Origin: Homoserinibacter sp. GY 40078
GTDB taxonomy: Bacteria; Actinomycetota; Actinomycetes; Actinomycetales; Microbacteriaceae
Assembly: GCF_008017545.1 (NCBI RefSeq)
Contig: NZ_VRTZ01000003.1
Span: 124,001-188,000 of the forward strand
Direction of reading: 5' to 3'
DNA length: 64,000 nucleotides
Position 1 is the first letter of the stretch. Each line of letters opens with the position of its first letter. The position numbers and the translations under genes were made by a program. Shown one piece after another: positions 19,294 through 28,228 of the stretch. A model generated the notes under the pieces. The model had not been told where the DNA came from and searched no databases. It was given only the letters and a program-made list of their open reading frames with translations.

Positions 19294-20889
19294 ATGAGCG
19301 CCGAGACGTACCTGGGGATCGAGCTCGGATCCACCCGCATCAAGGCATGCCTCATCGATGGATCCGGGGCCACGCTCGCCACCGGCTCCCACGCCTGGGA
19401 GAACCGTCTCGTCGACGGCCTGTGGACGTATCCGCTCGACGAGGTGCGCGACGGGTTGCAGGCCGCGTACGCCGACCTCGTCGGGGCGCTCGACGCTCCG
19501 CTCGCGACGGTCTCGGGCATCGGCGTCTCGGCGATGATGCACGGCTACCTCGCCTTCGACGGAGACGACGAACTGCTCGTCCCGTTCCGCACCTGGCGGA
19601 ACACCAACACCGGTCCCGCAGCCGAGCAGCTTTCGGCCGCGCTCGGCGTGAACATCCCGTTGCGCTGGTCGATCGCGCACCTGCATCAGGCGATTCTCGA
19701 CACCGAGCCGCATGCCCCTCGAGTCCGCCGCCTCACGACCCTCGCGGGGTACGTGCACGGCTTGCTCACCGGTCGGCACGTGCTCGGCGTGGGCGACGCC
19801 TCGGGCATGTTCCCGATCGACTCGTCGACCGGCGACTACGACGCCGAGCTCGTCGCGCGCTACGACGAGCTCGCGACCGCCGCCGGCGCGACGACACAGC
19901 TCACCGACCTCCTTCCGCAGGTGCTCCCCGCGGGAGCGGATGCCGGCGCGCTCACCGCCGAAGGGGCGGCGCTGCTCGACCCGAGCGGCGCGTTGCGGCC
20001 GGGCATCCCGTTCTCTCCGCCCGAAGGCGACGCGGGCACCGGCATGGTCGCGACGAACGCCGTGAGCCCGCGCACCGCGAACGTCAGCGCCGGCACGAGC
20101 ATCTTCGCGATGGTCGTGCTCGAGCGCGCGCTCGCGCGGCCGCGACCCGAGATCGACGTGGTCACCACACCGGCGGGCCTGCCGGTCGCGATGGTGCACT
20201 GCAACAACGGATCGAGCGAACTCGGCGCCTGGGTGGGGGTGTTCGCGGAGTTCGCCTCCGCGCTCGGCTCGACCGCCGGCTCCGACGAGATCTTCGCGGC
20301 CGTGCTCGGTGGCGCGCTCGACGCGGGCGATGACGGTGTGCTCGCCTACAACCTGCTCTCCGGCGAGCCGGTGCTCGGCACCGATGAGGGTCGCCCGCTC
20401 GTTGTGCGCACCCCTGGATCCCGCCTGACTCTCGCGACCTTCGCGCGCGCCCAGCTGTTCGGTGTGTTCGCCGCCTTGAGTGTCGGGATGCGCGGCCTCG
20501 CCGACGAAGATGTCACGGTCGACGCGGTCGTCGGCCACGGCGGCCTGTTCCGCGCAGGCGAGGTGGCCCAGCGTGCGCTCGCCGCGGCGCTCGATGCCCC
20601 CGTCGCCGTCGGTGAGAGCGCCGGCGAGGGCGGCGCGTGGGGGATGGCGCTCCTCGCGGCCTACCGCGGCGCGGTGGACTCCGGGGTGGCGTCCGGCCGC
20701 GACCTCGGCACCTGGCTCGCGGACGAGATCTTCGCGGATGCGCCGATGCGCACCGTTGAGCCCACCGCATCCGAGGTGGAGGCCTACGCCTCCTACCTCG
20801 AGAACTGGCAGGCGGGGCTCGCCATCGAGCGTGCCGCCATCGGATCGATCGGCGACCGCGCGGTCGCCGCGCAGGAGGAGAGCGAATGA
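19294..20889 (+). CDS. araB: FGGY family carbohydrate kinase, probable L-ribulokinase
   Basis: A 531-residue ATP-dependent sugar kinase. The FGGY N-terminal domain opens LGIELGSTRIKACLI; the phosphate-binding loop region (NVSAGTSIFAMV) and the C-terminal GHGGLFRAGEVAQ segment with GEGGAWGMALLAAY are visible. It phosphorylates L-ribulose if the operon is read as a pathway. It belongs to a xylulokinase-like branch rather than classical AraB, so the assignment rests on context. AGGAGG (19277-19282) serves either ATG 19294 (11-nt spacing) or GTG 19285 (2-nt spacing); ATG is preferred. It overlaps araD by 4 nt. Confidence 0.85.
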   Translation: MSAETYLGIELGSTRIKACLIDGSGATLATGSHAWENRLVDGLWTYPLDEVRDGLQAAYADLVGALDAPLATVSGIGVSAMMHGYLAFDGDDELLVPFRTWRNTNTGPAAEQLSAALGVNIPLRWSIAHLHQAILDTEPHAPRVRRLTTLAGYVHGLLTGRHVLGVGDASGMFPIDSSTGDYDAELVARYDELATAAGATTQLTDLLPQVLPAGADAGALTAEGAALLDPSGALRPGIPFSPPEGDAGTGMVATNAVSPRTANVSAGTSIFAMVVLERALARPRPEIDVVTTPAGLPVAMVHCNNGSSELGAWVGVFAEFASALGSTAGSDEIFAAVLGGALDAGDDGVLAYNLLSGEPVLGTDEGRPLVVRTPGSRLTLATFARAQLFGVFAALSVGMRGLADEDVTVDAVVGHGGLFRAGEVAQRALAAALDAPVAVGESAGEGGAWGMALLAAYRGAVDSGVASGRDLGTWLADEIFADAPMRTVEPTASEVEAYASYLENWQAGLAIERAAIGSIGDRAVAAQEESE

Positions 20890-21584
20890 ACGCGCGGGAT
20901 GCCGCGATCGAGGCCGTCCGAGAGGACGTCGCCCGGCTGCACGCGGAGCTCATCCGCTACGGCCTCGTGATCTGGACCGGAGGCAACATCTCGGGGCGCG
21001 TGCCCGGCGAAGACCTCTTCGTCATCAAGCCGAGCGGGGTGAGCTACGACGACCTCGCGCCCGACAACATGATCCTCTGCGATCTCGACGGCAACGTGAT
21101 CCCCGGAACCCCGGGCTCTGAGCGGAGCCCCTCGAGCGACACCGCCGCGCACGCCTACGTCTACCGCAACATGCCGCACGTCGGTGGGGTCGTGCACACC
21201 CACTCCACCTACGCCACCGCCTGGGCGGCGCGGGGCGAGGCGATCCCGTGCGTCATCACCGGGATGGCCGACGAGTTCGGCGGCGAGATCCCGGTGGGGC
21301 CGTTCGCGATCATCGGCGACGACTCCATCGGACGCGGCATCGTCCAGACCCTCGACGGTCACCGCTCGCGCGCGGTGCTCATGCAGAACCACGGCGTCTT
21401 CACGATCGGCAAAGACGCCAAGGACGCCGTGAAGGCGGCCGTCATGTGCGAAGACGTCGCCCGCACCATCCACATCTCCCGGCAGCTGGGCGACCCGTTG
21501 CCGATTCCCCAGGAGAGCATCGACGCGCTCTTCGACCGCTACCAGAACGTCTATGGCCAGAAGCCGCAGGGAGAACTCCAGTGA
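20886..21584 (+). CDS. araD: L-ribulose-5-phosphate 4-epimerase
   Basis: A 232-residue class II aldolase/epimerase that converts L-ribulose-5-phosphate to D-xylulose-5-phosphate. Visible are [34 protein letters not shown] and the zinc-binding [23 protein letters not shown] follows. Length is standard. Both ends overlap neighbours by 4 nt, so kinase, epimerase and isomerase form one coupled operon. Confidence 0.96.
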   Translation: MNARDAAIEAVREDVARLHAELIRYGLVIWTGGNISGRVPGEDLFVIKPSGVSYDDLAPDNMILCDLDGNVIPGTPGSERSPSSDTAAHAYVYRNMPHVGGVVHTHSTYATAWAARGEAIPCVITGMADEFGGEIPVGPFAIIGDDSIGRGIVQTLDGHRSRAVLMQNHGVFTIGKDAKDAVKAAVMCEDVARTIHISRQLGDPLPIPQESIDALFDRYQNVYGQKPQGELQ

Positions 21585-23098
21585 CCAGCATCATCCCCGA
21601 CCTGAAGACCTACACGGTCTGGTTCCTCACCGGCAGCCAGGACCTCTACGGCGAGGAGACCCTGCGTCAGGTCGCCGAGCAGTCGCAGGGTGTGGCGGCG
21701 CTGCTGCAGGAGGCATCCGACATCCCCGTGACGATCGAGTGGAAGTCGGTGCTGAAGAGCTCGGATGCGATCCGCCGTGCCATGATCGACGCCAACTCCG
21801 ACGATCAGGTGATCGGCGTGATCACCTGGATGCACACCTTCAGCCCCTCGAAGATGTGGATCCACGGCTTCGACGCGCTCCAGAAGCCGCTGCTGCATTT
21901 CCACACGCAGGCGAACGTGGCGCTGCCGTGGTCGGAGATCGACTTCGATTTCATGAACCTCAACCAGGCCGCGCACGGCGACCGCGAGCACGGCTACATC
22001 CTGAGCCGCATGTCGGTGCCGCGGAAGACGGTCGTGGGTCACGCATCCGACCCGGAGGTCACCGCGGCGATCGGCACCTGGAGCCGAGCCGCCGCCGGGT
22101 GGAAGGCGTCGCAGGGCATGCGCGTCGCCCGCTTCGGCGACAACATGCGCAACGTCGCGGTGACCGAGGGCGACAAGACGGAGGCCGAGATCCGTCTCGG
22201 CGTGAGCGTCAGCACCTGGGGCGTCAACGAGCTCGTCGCGCGTGTCAACGCGCAGACGGATGCCGACATCGACGCGCTCGTCGAGGTGTATCTCGCCGAG
22301 TACGACGTCGTGCCCGAGCTGCTGGTGGGGGGCGAGCGGCACGAGTCGCTGCGTTCCGGCGCCGCGATCGAGCTCGGGCTGCGGTCGATCCTCGAAGAGG
22401 TCGGCGCGACCGCGTTCACCGACTCGTTCGAAGACCTCGGTGAGCTGACCCAGCTTCCGGGCCTCGCGGTGCAGCGGCTCATGGCCGACGGCTACGGCTT
22501 CGGCGCGGAGGGCGACTGGAAGACGGCCGTGCTCGTGCGCATCGCGGCCGTCATGGGGGCGGGCCTGCCCGGCGGGGCGAGCCTCATGGAGGACTACACC
22601 TACGACATGACCCCGGGCGACGAGCTGATTCTCGGCGCCCACATGCTGGAGGTGTCCCCGGCGCTGTCGTCGGCGAAGGCGAGCCTCGAGATCCACCCGC
22701 TCGGGATCGGCGGCAAGGACGACCCGGTGCGTCTCGTCTTCACGGCGGATGCGGGCCCGGCCGTCGTCGTCGCCCTGAGCGACCAGCGCGAGCGCTTCCG
22801 CCTCGTGGCGAACGCCGTCACCAACGTCGAACCGCCCGCGGCGCTGCCGAAGCTGCCCGTCGGTCGTGCGGTGTGGAAGCCCGCGCCCGACTTCCGCACG
22901 AGTGCCACCTCGTGGCTCATCGCGGGTGCTGCGCACCACACGGTCATGACCAACCAGGTGGGCATCGAGGCGTGGGAGGACTTCGCGCGCATCGCGGGTG
23001 TCGAACTGCTCATCATCGACGACGCGACGACGGTGCGGTCGTTCGAGGACCAGGTGCGCGCGAACGCGGCGTTCTACCGGCTCGCGCAGGGGCTCTAG
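21581..23098 (+). CDS. araA: L-arabinose isomerase
   Basis: A 505-residue enzyme that isomerises L-arabinose to L-ribulose with Mn2+. It starts at a GTG overlapping the araD stop (GTGA), giving residues [25 protein letters not shown], typical of AraA. Conserved features are [61 protein letters not shown] with the catalytic Glu, and [11 protein letters not shown] near the C-terminus. A longer in-frame reading exists but lies inside araD. Last gene of the operon; a large inverted repeat follows. Confidence 0.97.
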   Translation: MTSIIPDLKTYTVWFLTGSQDLYGEETLRQVAEQSQGVAALLQEASDIPVTIEWKSVLKSSDAIRRAMIDANSDDQVIGVITWMHTFSPSKMWIHGFDALQKPLLHFHTQANVALPWSEIDFDFMNLNQAAHGDREHGYILSRMSVPRKTVVGHASDPEVTAAIGTWSRAAAGWKASQGMRVARFGDNMRNVAVTEGDKTEAEIRLGVSVSTWGVNELVARVNAQTDADIDALVEVYLAEYDVVPELLVGGERHESLRSGAAIELGLRSILEEVGATAFTDSFEDLGELTQLPGLAVQRLMADGYGFGAEGDWKTAVLVRIAAVMGAGLPGGASLMEDYTYDMTPGDELILGAHMLEVSPALSSAKASLEIHPLGIGGKDDPVRLVFTADAGPAVVVALSDQRERFRLVANAVTNVEPPAALPKLPVGRAVWKPAPDFRTSATSWLIAGAAHHTVMTNQVGIEAWEDFARIAGVELLIIDDATTVRSFEDQVRANAAFYRLAQGL

Positions 23099-23116
23099 CG
23101 CAGGCGAGCACTGGTC

Positions 23117-23234
23117 AGCGGAGCGAGACGGGGTACGGGCCGCGGCCCGCGTCCCCCGCGTATCGCCTGACGGCGATGCGCTCCCGCCAGTCCCGAGCCA
23201 GCGGCCCGCGGCCCGTACCCCGTCTCGCTCCGCT
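23117..23234. repeat. 29-bp perfect inverted repeat between convergent genes
   Basis: Arms 23117-23145 and 23206-23234 are exact reverse complements over 29 bp (left arm begins AGCGGAGCGAGACGGGGTAC). They are separated by 60 bp and extend four more bases after one mismatch. It sits between araA and the convergent LysR-type gene. It could be a long bidirectional terminator or a non-autonomous repeat. No target-site duplication is evident. Confidence 0.75.
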
Positions 23235-23253
23235 CAAGGGGTCGTCACCAGCC

Positions 23254-23784
23254 TCAGCGCGAGGAGTTTGTCGTGCGGCCGCGCACGATGCCGATGAAGG
23301 TGTCGATGCGCGGGTCGTCGGCATCCGCGCGCCAGACGAGGGAGATGCCCGTGTCGGGGGCGTCGGTGACGGGCCGGGCGATCACATCGCGGCGTGAGTG
23401 GGCGCGTGCGACCGACATCGGCATGACCGCGAGTCCCACGTTGGCGGCGACGAGCTCGACCGTGTCGGCGCCCTGGCCGTCGAGGATCGTCTCGCCGGTG
23501 AGGTCGGCGAGGGCGAGTTCGTCGAACGCGGCGACCGCGTGATCCTTCGGTGCCACCACGACGGGCCGCTCACGGTACAGCGGGATCGCGTGAAGCGTGT
23601 CGTCGGCCGCGATATCCCGCAGGAACGCCATCCGTGCGGAGGCCCCCAGCACAGCGTCGAGCGCCTCCGGCTGGGGGAGGGGCGTCAGCTCGAGCGACGA
23701 GCGCGGCATCCGATCCCGCCAGATCCGCTCCCACTTGCCGGGCGTCACACCGGGCACGAACGCGACGACGAACGGGACGGACAC
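23254..23784 (-). CDS. stand-alone LysR-type substrate-binding domain protein
   Basis: A 176-residue protein matching only the effector-binding (periplasmic-binding type 2) half of LysR regulators. The start VPFVVAFVPGVTPGKWERIW corresponds to the first strand of that domain. Later motifs include YRERPVVVAPKDHAVAA and the glycine-containing segment AANVGLAVMPMSVARAH. The usual ~60-residue N-terminal winged helix is absent. The open frame does not extend upstream, because the divergent DUF5997 gene starts 23 bp away. This is therefore a natural single-domain form, not a truncated reading. DNA binding must come from a partner, if at all. Confidence 0.85.
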   Translation of the reverse strand: MSVPFVVAFVPGVTPGKWERIWRDRMPRSSLELTPLPQPEALDAVLGASARMAFLRDIAADDTLHAIPLYRERPVVVAPKDHAVAAFDELALADLTGETILDGQGADTVELVAANVGLAVMPMSVARAHSRRDVIARPVTDAPDTGISLVWRADADDPRIDTFIGIVRGRTTNSSR

Positions 23785-23807
23785 GCTGACGAGGCTACCC
23801 TCGGAGG

Positions 23808-24188
23808 ATGACCGAGGAGCCCCGCGAGGACCGCCGCCAGCAGCCGAAGCCCCCGAAGCCCCCGAAGCCGCAGTACCTCTCGGCGCAGACGGCCGCCAAG
23901 AAGCTCGGCATCTACCTGCCGGCAGCGCCGCCCGAGTTCCGGGACGTGCAGCACTCGCGCGACGAGCTCGCCGCCTTGCAGGCAGATCCGCCCGAGTGGT
24001 TGCGCACGCTCCGCGCCGAGGGACCGCATCCGCGGCAGGAGGTCTCGCGGCGGCTCGGGATCACCAACTCGGGCCTGGCCCGGGCAGGCGTCTCGGATTC
24101 GATGACGACCGCCGAGATCCAGGCGCTCATCGCGGATCCGCCCGAGTGGCTCCACGCGGAGCGGGGTCGGGCTCGCCCCCGCACATGA
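23808..24188 (+). CDS. DUF5997 family protein with internal 50-residue duplication
   Basis: A 126-residue protein. A Pro/Lys-rich N-terminus (residues 10-22) is followed by two homologous units, about residues 29-65 and 78-115. Each has K/R-K/R-LGI near the start and ADPPEWL at the end, with an exact period of 50. The EVSRRLGITNSGLARAGV stretch resembles a small helix-turn-helix. The family is recognised as DUF5997, which accompanies the LysR-effector-only gene in related actinobacteria. The divergent arrangement with 23 bp between starts suggests they share a promoter and perhaps a function. No function is established. Confidence 0.8.
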   Translation: MTEEPREDRRQQPKPPKPPKPQYLSAQTAAKKLGIYLPAAPPEFRDVQHSRDELAALQADPPEWLRTLRAEGPHPRQEVSRRLGITNSGLARAGVSDSMTTAEIQALIADPPEWLHAERGRARPRT

Positions 24189-24203
24189 GCAGACTCTCAT
24201 GTG
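24182..24203 (+). terminator. hairpin overlapping the DUF5997 stop
   Basis: Arms CACATGAG (24182-24189) and CTCATGTG (24196-24203) with a 6-nt loop; the stop codon is inside the left arm. A second hairpin, TACCCCC/GGGGGTA (24207-24225), follows and may belong to the peptidase promoter. Confidence 0.5.
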
Positions 24204-24284
24204 GTCTACCCCCGTTCGGGGGGTAACGTCGCTCGCGTCCGTGTCGTCTGAACAGCGGACGGCACACGTGAGTAAGGGGAACAC

Positions 24285-25886
24285 GTGAGAGCAACACGGA
24301 AGTCGATGATGACGGCCACCGCCGTCGCGACAGGCGCGATCCTGGTTCTGGGATCCGCCGCACCGGCCATCGCAGGCACCGGCCCGGGTCATGGCGGAGA
24401 TAGACACACCTCGGTGTCGCAGCAGTTGCAGCGCGCGGTCTCCGCGCACTCGATCGAGAAGCGGCTGCGCACGTTCCAGTGGATCGCCGATCGCTACGAC
24501 GGCAACCGAGCCGCCGGCACGGAGGGGCACGAGAAGACGGCCGCCTACATCGAGAAGCTCCTGAAGCGCGCCGGCTACAGCACCGAACGCCAGCCGTTCA
24601 GCTACGAGAAGGTCAACATCGACCGGGCGGAGTTCTCGCAGGTCTCGCCGGATCCGGTGGACTACGTGCTCGAGGACGAGTTCTATCCGATGGACTACTC
24701 GGGCGAGGGTGCCGTCGAGGAGGGTGCGGTCACTCCCGTGGACATCAACCTCGACGGAGATCGTGCGTCGACCTCCGGCTGTGAGGCCGAGGACTTCGCC
24801 GGCTTCCCGGCCGGCGACATCGCGCTCGTGCAACGCGGCTCGTGCGACTTCGCCACGAAGGCCGCGAACGCGGAGGCGGCGGGGGCATCCGCGGTGGTCG
24901 TGTTCAACCAGGGCAACGACGTGCCGGGTGACGACCGCTTCGGCGTGATCTTCGGAACGCTCGGCGAGCTGGGCATCGGCATCCCGGTGCTCGGCACGAG
25001 CTTCGAGATCGGTGAGACGCTCGCGACGGCGACCGATCCGACGGTGAGCATCGTGCTCGAGACGACGACCGTGACGGTCGACACCTTCAACCTCCTCGCG
25101 CGGTCGAAGAAGGGCGATCCGACCGAGCAGGTCGTGGTCGGTGCCCACCTCGACTCCGTTGCGGAGGGACCCGGCATCAATGACAACGGCACCGGATCGG
25201 CGACGATCCTCGAGGTGGCGCTGAAGCTCGCGAAGCTCAAGGCCAAGCCGGCCAACCAGCTCGTGTTCGCGTGGTGGTCGGGCGAGGAGGACGGCCTGCA
25301 GGGGTCGGACTACTACGTCTCGCAGCTCGGTGAGGAGGGCGTCGCGAACACGGCGCTGAACCTCAACTTCGACATGGTCGGATCGCCCAACCCGGTGCGT
25401 TTCGTCTACGACGGAGACGGCTCGGAGTTCGGAGACGAGGGCCCCGAGGGCTCGGCCGAGATCGAGGCGACGTTCGTGGAGCACTTCGCATCGAAGGGGC
25501 TCGAGACGGCGCCGACCGAGTTCGACGGTCGGAGCGACTACGCCGCGTTCATCGACGCGGGCATCCCGGCGGGCGGTCTGTTCACGGGAGCCGAGGGGAT
25601 CAAGACCGAGGAGGAGGCCGCGATCTTCGGCGGCACGGCGGGGGAGCCGTACGACCCCTGCTACCACCAGGCCTGTGACACCAAGGACAACGTCGACGGG
25701 GCGGTGCTCGGTCAGATGGCGGATGCCGTGGCCCACGCGGTCGCGACGTTCGGCTCGGTCTCCTCCTGGGGTTGGGGCTGGCACGGACACCACGGTCACG
25801 ACGGCTCGTGGAAGAAGTGGAACAAGAACCACGGATGGGACGGCCGCGGGTTCCACGGCTCCCACGGAGGTGACGGTAAGCGCTGA
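24285..25886 (+). CDS. secreted M28 family aminopeptidase with PA domain and His/Trp-rich tail
   Basis: A 533-residue exported zinc aminopeptidase. The signal peptide runs to about residue 30 (VLGSAAPAIAG). A protease-associated domain spans about residues 130-240 (ALVQRGSCDFATKAANAEAAGA). The M28 catalytic part begins near 285, with metal and catalytic motifs VVGAHLDSV, GINDNGTGSA and WWSGEEDGLQGS. The last ~40 residues (about 493-533) are extremely rich in Gly, His, Trp and Asp, including WGWGWHGHHGHDG. That is unlike the usual M28 C-terminus and may bind metal or cell wall. The start is GTG after AAGGGGA. Confidence 0.9.
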   Translation: MRATRKSMMTATAVATGAILVLGSAAPAIAGTGPGHGGDRHTSVSQQLQRAVSAHSIEKRLRTFQWIADRYDGNRAAGTEGHEKTAAYIEKLLKRAGYSTERQPFSYEKVNIDRAEFSQVSPDPVDYVLEDEFYPMDYSGEGAVEEGAVTPVDINLDGDRASTSGCEAEDFAGFPAGDIALVQRGSCDFATKAANAEAAGASAVVVFNQGNDVPGDDRFGVIFGTLGELGIGIPVLGTSFEIGETLATATDPTVSIVLETTTVTVDTFNLLARSKKGDPTEQVVVGAHLDSVAEGPGINDNGTGSATILEVALKLAKLKAKPANQLVFAWWSGEEDGLQGSDYYVSQLGEEGVANTALNLNFDMVGSPNPVRFVYDGDGSEFGDEGPEGSAEIEATFVEHFASKGLETAPTEFDGRSDYAAFIDAGIPAGGLFTGAEGIKTEEEAAIFGGTAGEPYDPCYHQACDTKDNVDGAVLGQMADAVAHAVATFGSVSSWGWGWHGHHGHDGSWKKWNKNHGWDGRGFHGSHGGDGKR

Positions 25887-25915
25887 GCGCACCACGCTCC
25901 GCACATGAGCGGCAC

Positions 25916-25952
25916 CCGGCCGGGCAGCATCCACCCCCCGCTGCCCGGCCGG
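25916..25952 (+). terminator. strong terminator hairpin after the M28 gene
   Basis: Perfect 13-bp stem CCGGCCGGGCAGC (25916-25928) and GCTGCCCGGCCGG (25940-25952) with an 11-nt loop, 30 bp after the stop. Confidence 0.75.
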
Positions 25953-26011
25953 TCCGCATCCGGATACCGTCCCGCCCCGCGCCGTTCGCCCACGGCACGT
26001 AGGCTCGTCGG

Positions 26012-26770
26012 GTGCCGGAATGCATCCACGGGTTCGACGAAGGTCTCTGCGACATCTGCTACCCGCGGAAGGCGCCCGAGCCGGTGCGGGCGGCTCGCAG
26101 CAGCACCGCCACTCGCGCGCCGCGCGCGACGACCGTGCGGACCGCCTCGGCGCCCGCCGCGCCGGCGACGCTGAAGCTCCCCGGCCGCCGCGTCTTCCAC
26201 GTGACCCACGTGCGCACCCTCGAGTCGATTGCGCTCGATGGTGCGCTCGTGGCCGGCGCTGAGCCGGATGTCGACCTCAGCTCCGCGACGACCCGCGAGC
26301 TGCGCGCCTCGGCGACCGTTCCGGACGGCCGCAGCGTCGCCGAGCTGGTCCCGTTCTATGTGGCCCAGGATGCGAACCGCTGGCGCGAGCTGCGATCCGG
26401 CGCCGAGGGCGCCCACTGGTCGGATGCGGCCCGCGCCTCCCGAGCCACCGAGTTCGTCGTGCTCGCGGTGCCGGTCGACGCCCTCGGTGATGACGTGATC
26501 CTCGCCGACGCGGATGCCGCGGGCGTCACGACCCGGTTCGCCGCCGGACGCGACGCGGGCACGGCGGCGCTGCGCCGGATCCACGCGCTCGATCCCGACT
26601 TCCGGGACGCGGAGTTGCTGGCCCCGGGCCCCGTGCCGCTCGCCTCGGTCGCCATCATCACGGTCGCGAACGACAAGATCCGCGATCGGGTGCGCGAGAT
26701 GTTCTCGGACGCGGGAGCGACCGTGCCGCGGATCGCGGTGCACCCGCCGAGCTTCCAGCCCGCCGAGTAG
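26012..26770 (+). CDS. DarT-like ssDNA thymidine ADP-ribosyltransferase domain protein with N-terminal zinc knuckle
   Basis: A 252-residue protein. Residues 4-16 form a possible zinc knuckle (C4-x-H6, C13-x2-C16), followed by an Ala/Arg-rich linker. From residue about 60 it resembles DarT/DUF4433. FHVTHVRTLESI fits the NAD-binding start, VAELVPFYVAQDANRW (109-124) fits the conserved VPFY block, and FRDAELLAPGPVP places a Glu at 201 in the position of the DarT catalytic Glu. The usual DarG macrodomain antitoxin is not adjacent, since both neighbours are unrelated. Activity is uncertain; it could be a domesticated or auto-limited member. Confidence 0.75.
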   Translation: MPECIHGFDEGLCDICYPRKAPEPVRAARSSTATRAPRATTVRTASAPAAPATLKLPGRRVFHVTHVRTLESIALDGALVAGAEPDVDLSSATTRELRASATVPDGRSVAELVPFYVAQDANRWRELRSGAEGAHWSDAARASRATEFVVLAVPVDALGDDVILADADAAGVTTRFAAGRDAGTAALRRIHALDPDFRDAELLAPGPVPLASVAIITVANDKIRDRVREMFSDAGATVPRIAVHPPSFQPAE

Positions 26771-26782
26771 CTGCCTTCGGCC

Positions 26783-27208
26783 TCAGTCCCGCTCGGGCTC
26801 CGGCCCGCGGCGGAAGCGGCGGCCGGTCACGTGCCGCGGCCGGATGCGCACCCAGCGGTATTTGAGCGTCGGCGCCCACGGCGTGAGCGGCACCGCGCTC
26901 TCGGCGTGCTCGATGTCGGCGGCGGCTTCGAGCCGCTCGGCGACACCCTTCACGACAACGCTGTACGCCTCGCCCTCGTCCCAGCCGTCGATCTCGAGGG
27001 CCACCTCGGGGTGGGCGGTGAGCTCGACGAGCTTCGTGCCGGGGGCGGTGCGCAGATACAGGGCGCCGTCGTGGATGGCGTAGTTGATCGGGAAGATGTC
27101 GATCTCGCCGCCCGCCGCAAGGGCGAGCCGTCCGAACGGGGCGAGCTCCAGAAGCTCCCAGCACTCGCGCTCATCGAGTTCTTCGACCGGGTTCATCGCA
27201 TCGCTCAT
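26783..27208 (-). CDS. pyridoxamine 5'-phosphate oxidase-fold protein
   Basis: A 141-residue split-barrel flavin-binding family protein (ECWELLELAPFGRLALA, DIFPINYAIHDGALYLRTAPGTKL, VALEIDG). Such proteins bind FMN, F420 or haem; cofactor and substrate cannot be decided. The ATG at 27208 is preferred over an in-frame ATG ten codons upstream because family similarity begins with EELDERECW. It is convergent with the DarT-like gene. Confidence 0.85.
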   Translation of the reverse strand: MSDAMNPVEELDERECWELLELAPFGRLALAAGGEIDIFPINYAIHDGALYLRTAPGTKLVELTAHPEVALEIDGWDEGEAYSVVVKGVAERLEAAADIEHAESAVPLTPWAPTLKYRWVRIRPRHVTGRRFRRGPEPERD

Positions 27209-27269
27209 GTCGCCACCTCGCACGTCATCCGTGTCCATCGTCGCGCGATGCCTCTCGCGGCGCCAGGGA

Positions 27270-27302
27270 CCTTCGACCCGCGGGGGTGCTCCCGGTCGAA
27301 GG
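27270..27302. repeat. inverted repeat in a divergent intergenic region
   Basis: Arms CCTTCGACC (27270-27278) and GGTCGAAGG (27294-27302) separated by 15 bp, between the divergent flavin-binding and EamA genes. It could be an operator or a small repeat element; nothing else is recognised in this 134-bp gap. Confidence 0.45.
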
Positions 27303-27342
27303 CGCGCCCCACGGTGTCGTCCGCATCCGCTTGGATGGGCAC

Positions 27343-28197
27343 ATGATCGTCCTCCTCGGGCTCGCGAGCGCCGTGATCTACGGCGTCTCCGACTTCTTCG
27401 GGGGGCTGGGGGCGCGGCGCATCCCGCCCGTGCTCGTGAGTCTCGTGAGCTTCGCGGCCGCCGTCGTGCCGATCGCGGTGGTGACGCCGCTCATGGGCTC
27501 GGTCTGGTCGGTCGAGGCAGTGACACTCGGTGTCCTCGCCGGTGTCGCGGGCGCCCTCGCGATCTGGGCGTTCTACGCGTCGCTCGCGATCGGCCCGATG
27601 AGCGTCATCTCGCCGACGGTCGCGGCCGTGGCGGCGCTGCTGCCCGCGGTGGTCGGCATCCTGCGGGGCGAGCGCTTCACGCCGGTGGGGTACGCGGCGC
27701 TCGCGGCGCTCGTCGTGGCGGCGGTGCTGCTGGGGGTCACGCGCGAGCAGTCCGGCGGACGGGTCGGCGTGCGTGTCGTGGTGCTCGCCGTGCTCGCGGG
27801 CATCGGATTCGGCGGCTACAACGTGCTCATCGAGGCGACGCCTCCCGAGTCGGAGCTCGTGCCGCTCCTGGTCGACCTGATCGTGGGGCTCGCCGTGTTC
27901 GTGGTGGTCGTGGCGGTGCTGCGGATGCGACGGGGTGCGGCGCTGCCGGTACTGAGCGCGGATCGCCGGGGGCTCGCTCTCGCGGCAGGCGCGGGCCTCC
28001 TGCTCGCGGCCGCGAACGCGCTGCTCGTGTGGGGTCTGCACCTGGGCGAGCTCGCGATCATGGGGGTGCTCGGCGCGCTGTATCCGCTCGGCACCGTGCT
28101 GCTCGCGCTCGTCGTGCTGCGTGAGCGTCTCACGACGGTGCAGGTCGTCGGCGTGGCCCTCGCGCTCGGGGCATCCGTCGCGCTCGTGTTCGGCTGA
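27343..28197 (+). CDS. EamA/DMT family transporter
   Basis: A 284-residue drug/metabolite-type membrane protein with about ten helices in two EamA repeats. The first repeat starts [18 protein letters not shown], the second around [19 protein letters not shown], and both end in the conserved basic-capped helix ([19 protein letters not shown]). Substrate unknown. The ATG at 27343 begins the first helix; an upstream in-frame part is non-hydrophobic. gltX follows 31 bp later. Confidence 0.88.
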   Translation: MIVLLGLASAVIYGVSDFFGGLGARRIPPVLVSLVSFAAAVVPIAVVTPLMGSVWSVEAVTLGVLAGVAGALAIWAFYASLAIGPMSVISPTVAAVAALLPAVVGILRGERFTPVGYAALAALVVAAVLLGVTREQSGGRVGVRVVVLAVLAGIGFGGYNVLIEATPPESELVPLLVDLIVGLAVFVVVVAVLRMRRGAALPVLSADRRGLALAAGAGLLLAAANALLVWGLHLGELAIMGVLGALYPLGTVLLALVVLRERLTTVQVVGVALALGASVALVFG

Positions 28198-28228
28198 GGC
28201 TCGCGCGCGGCTCGGTAGGATCGAGGGG

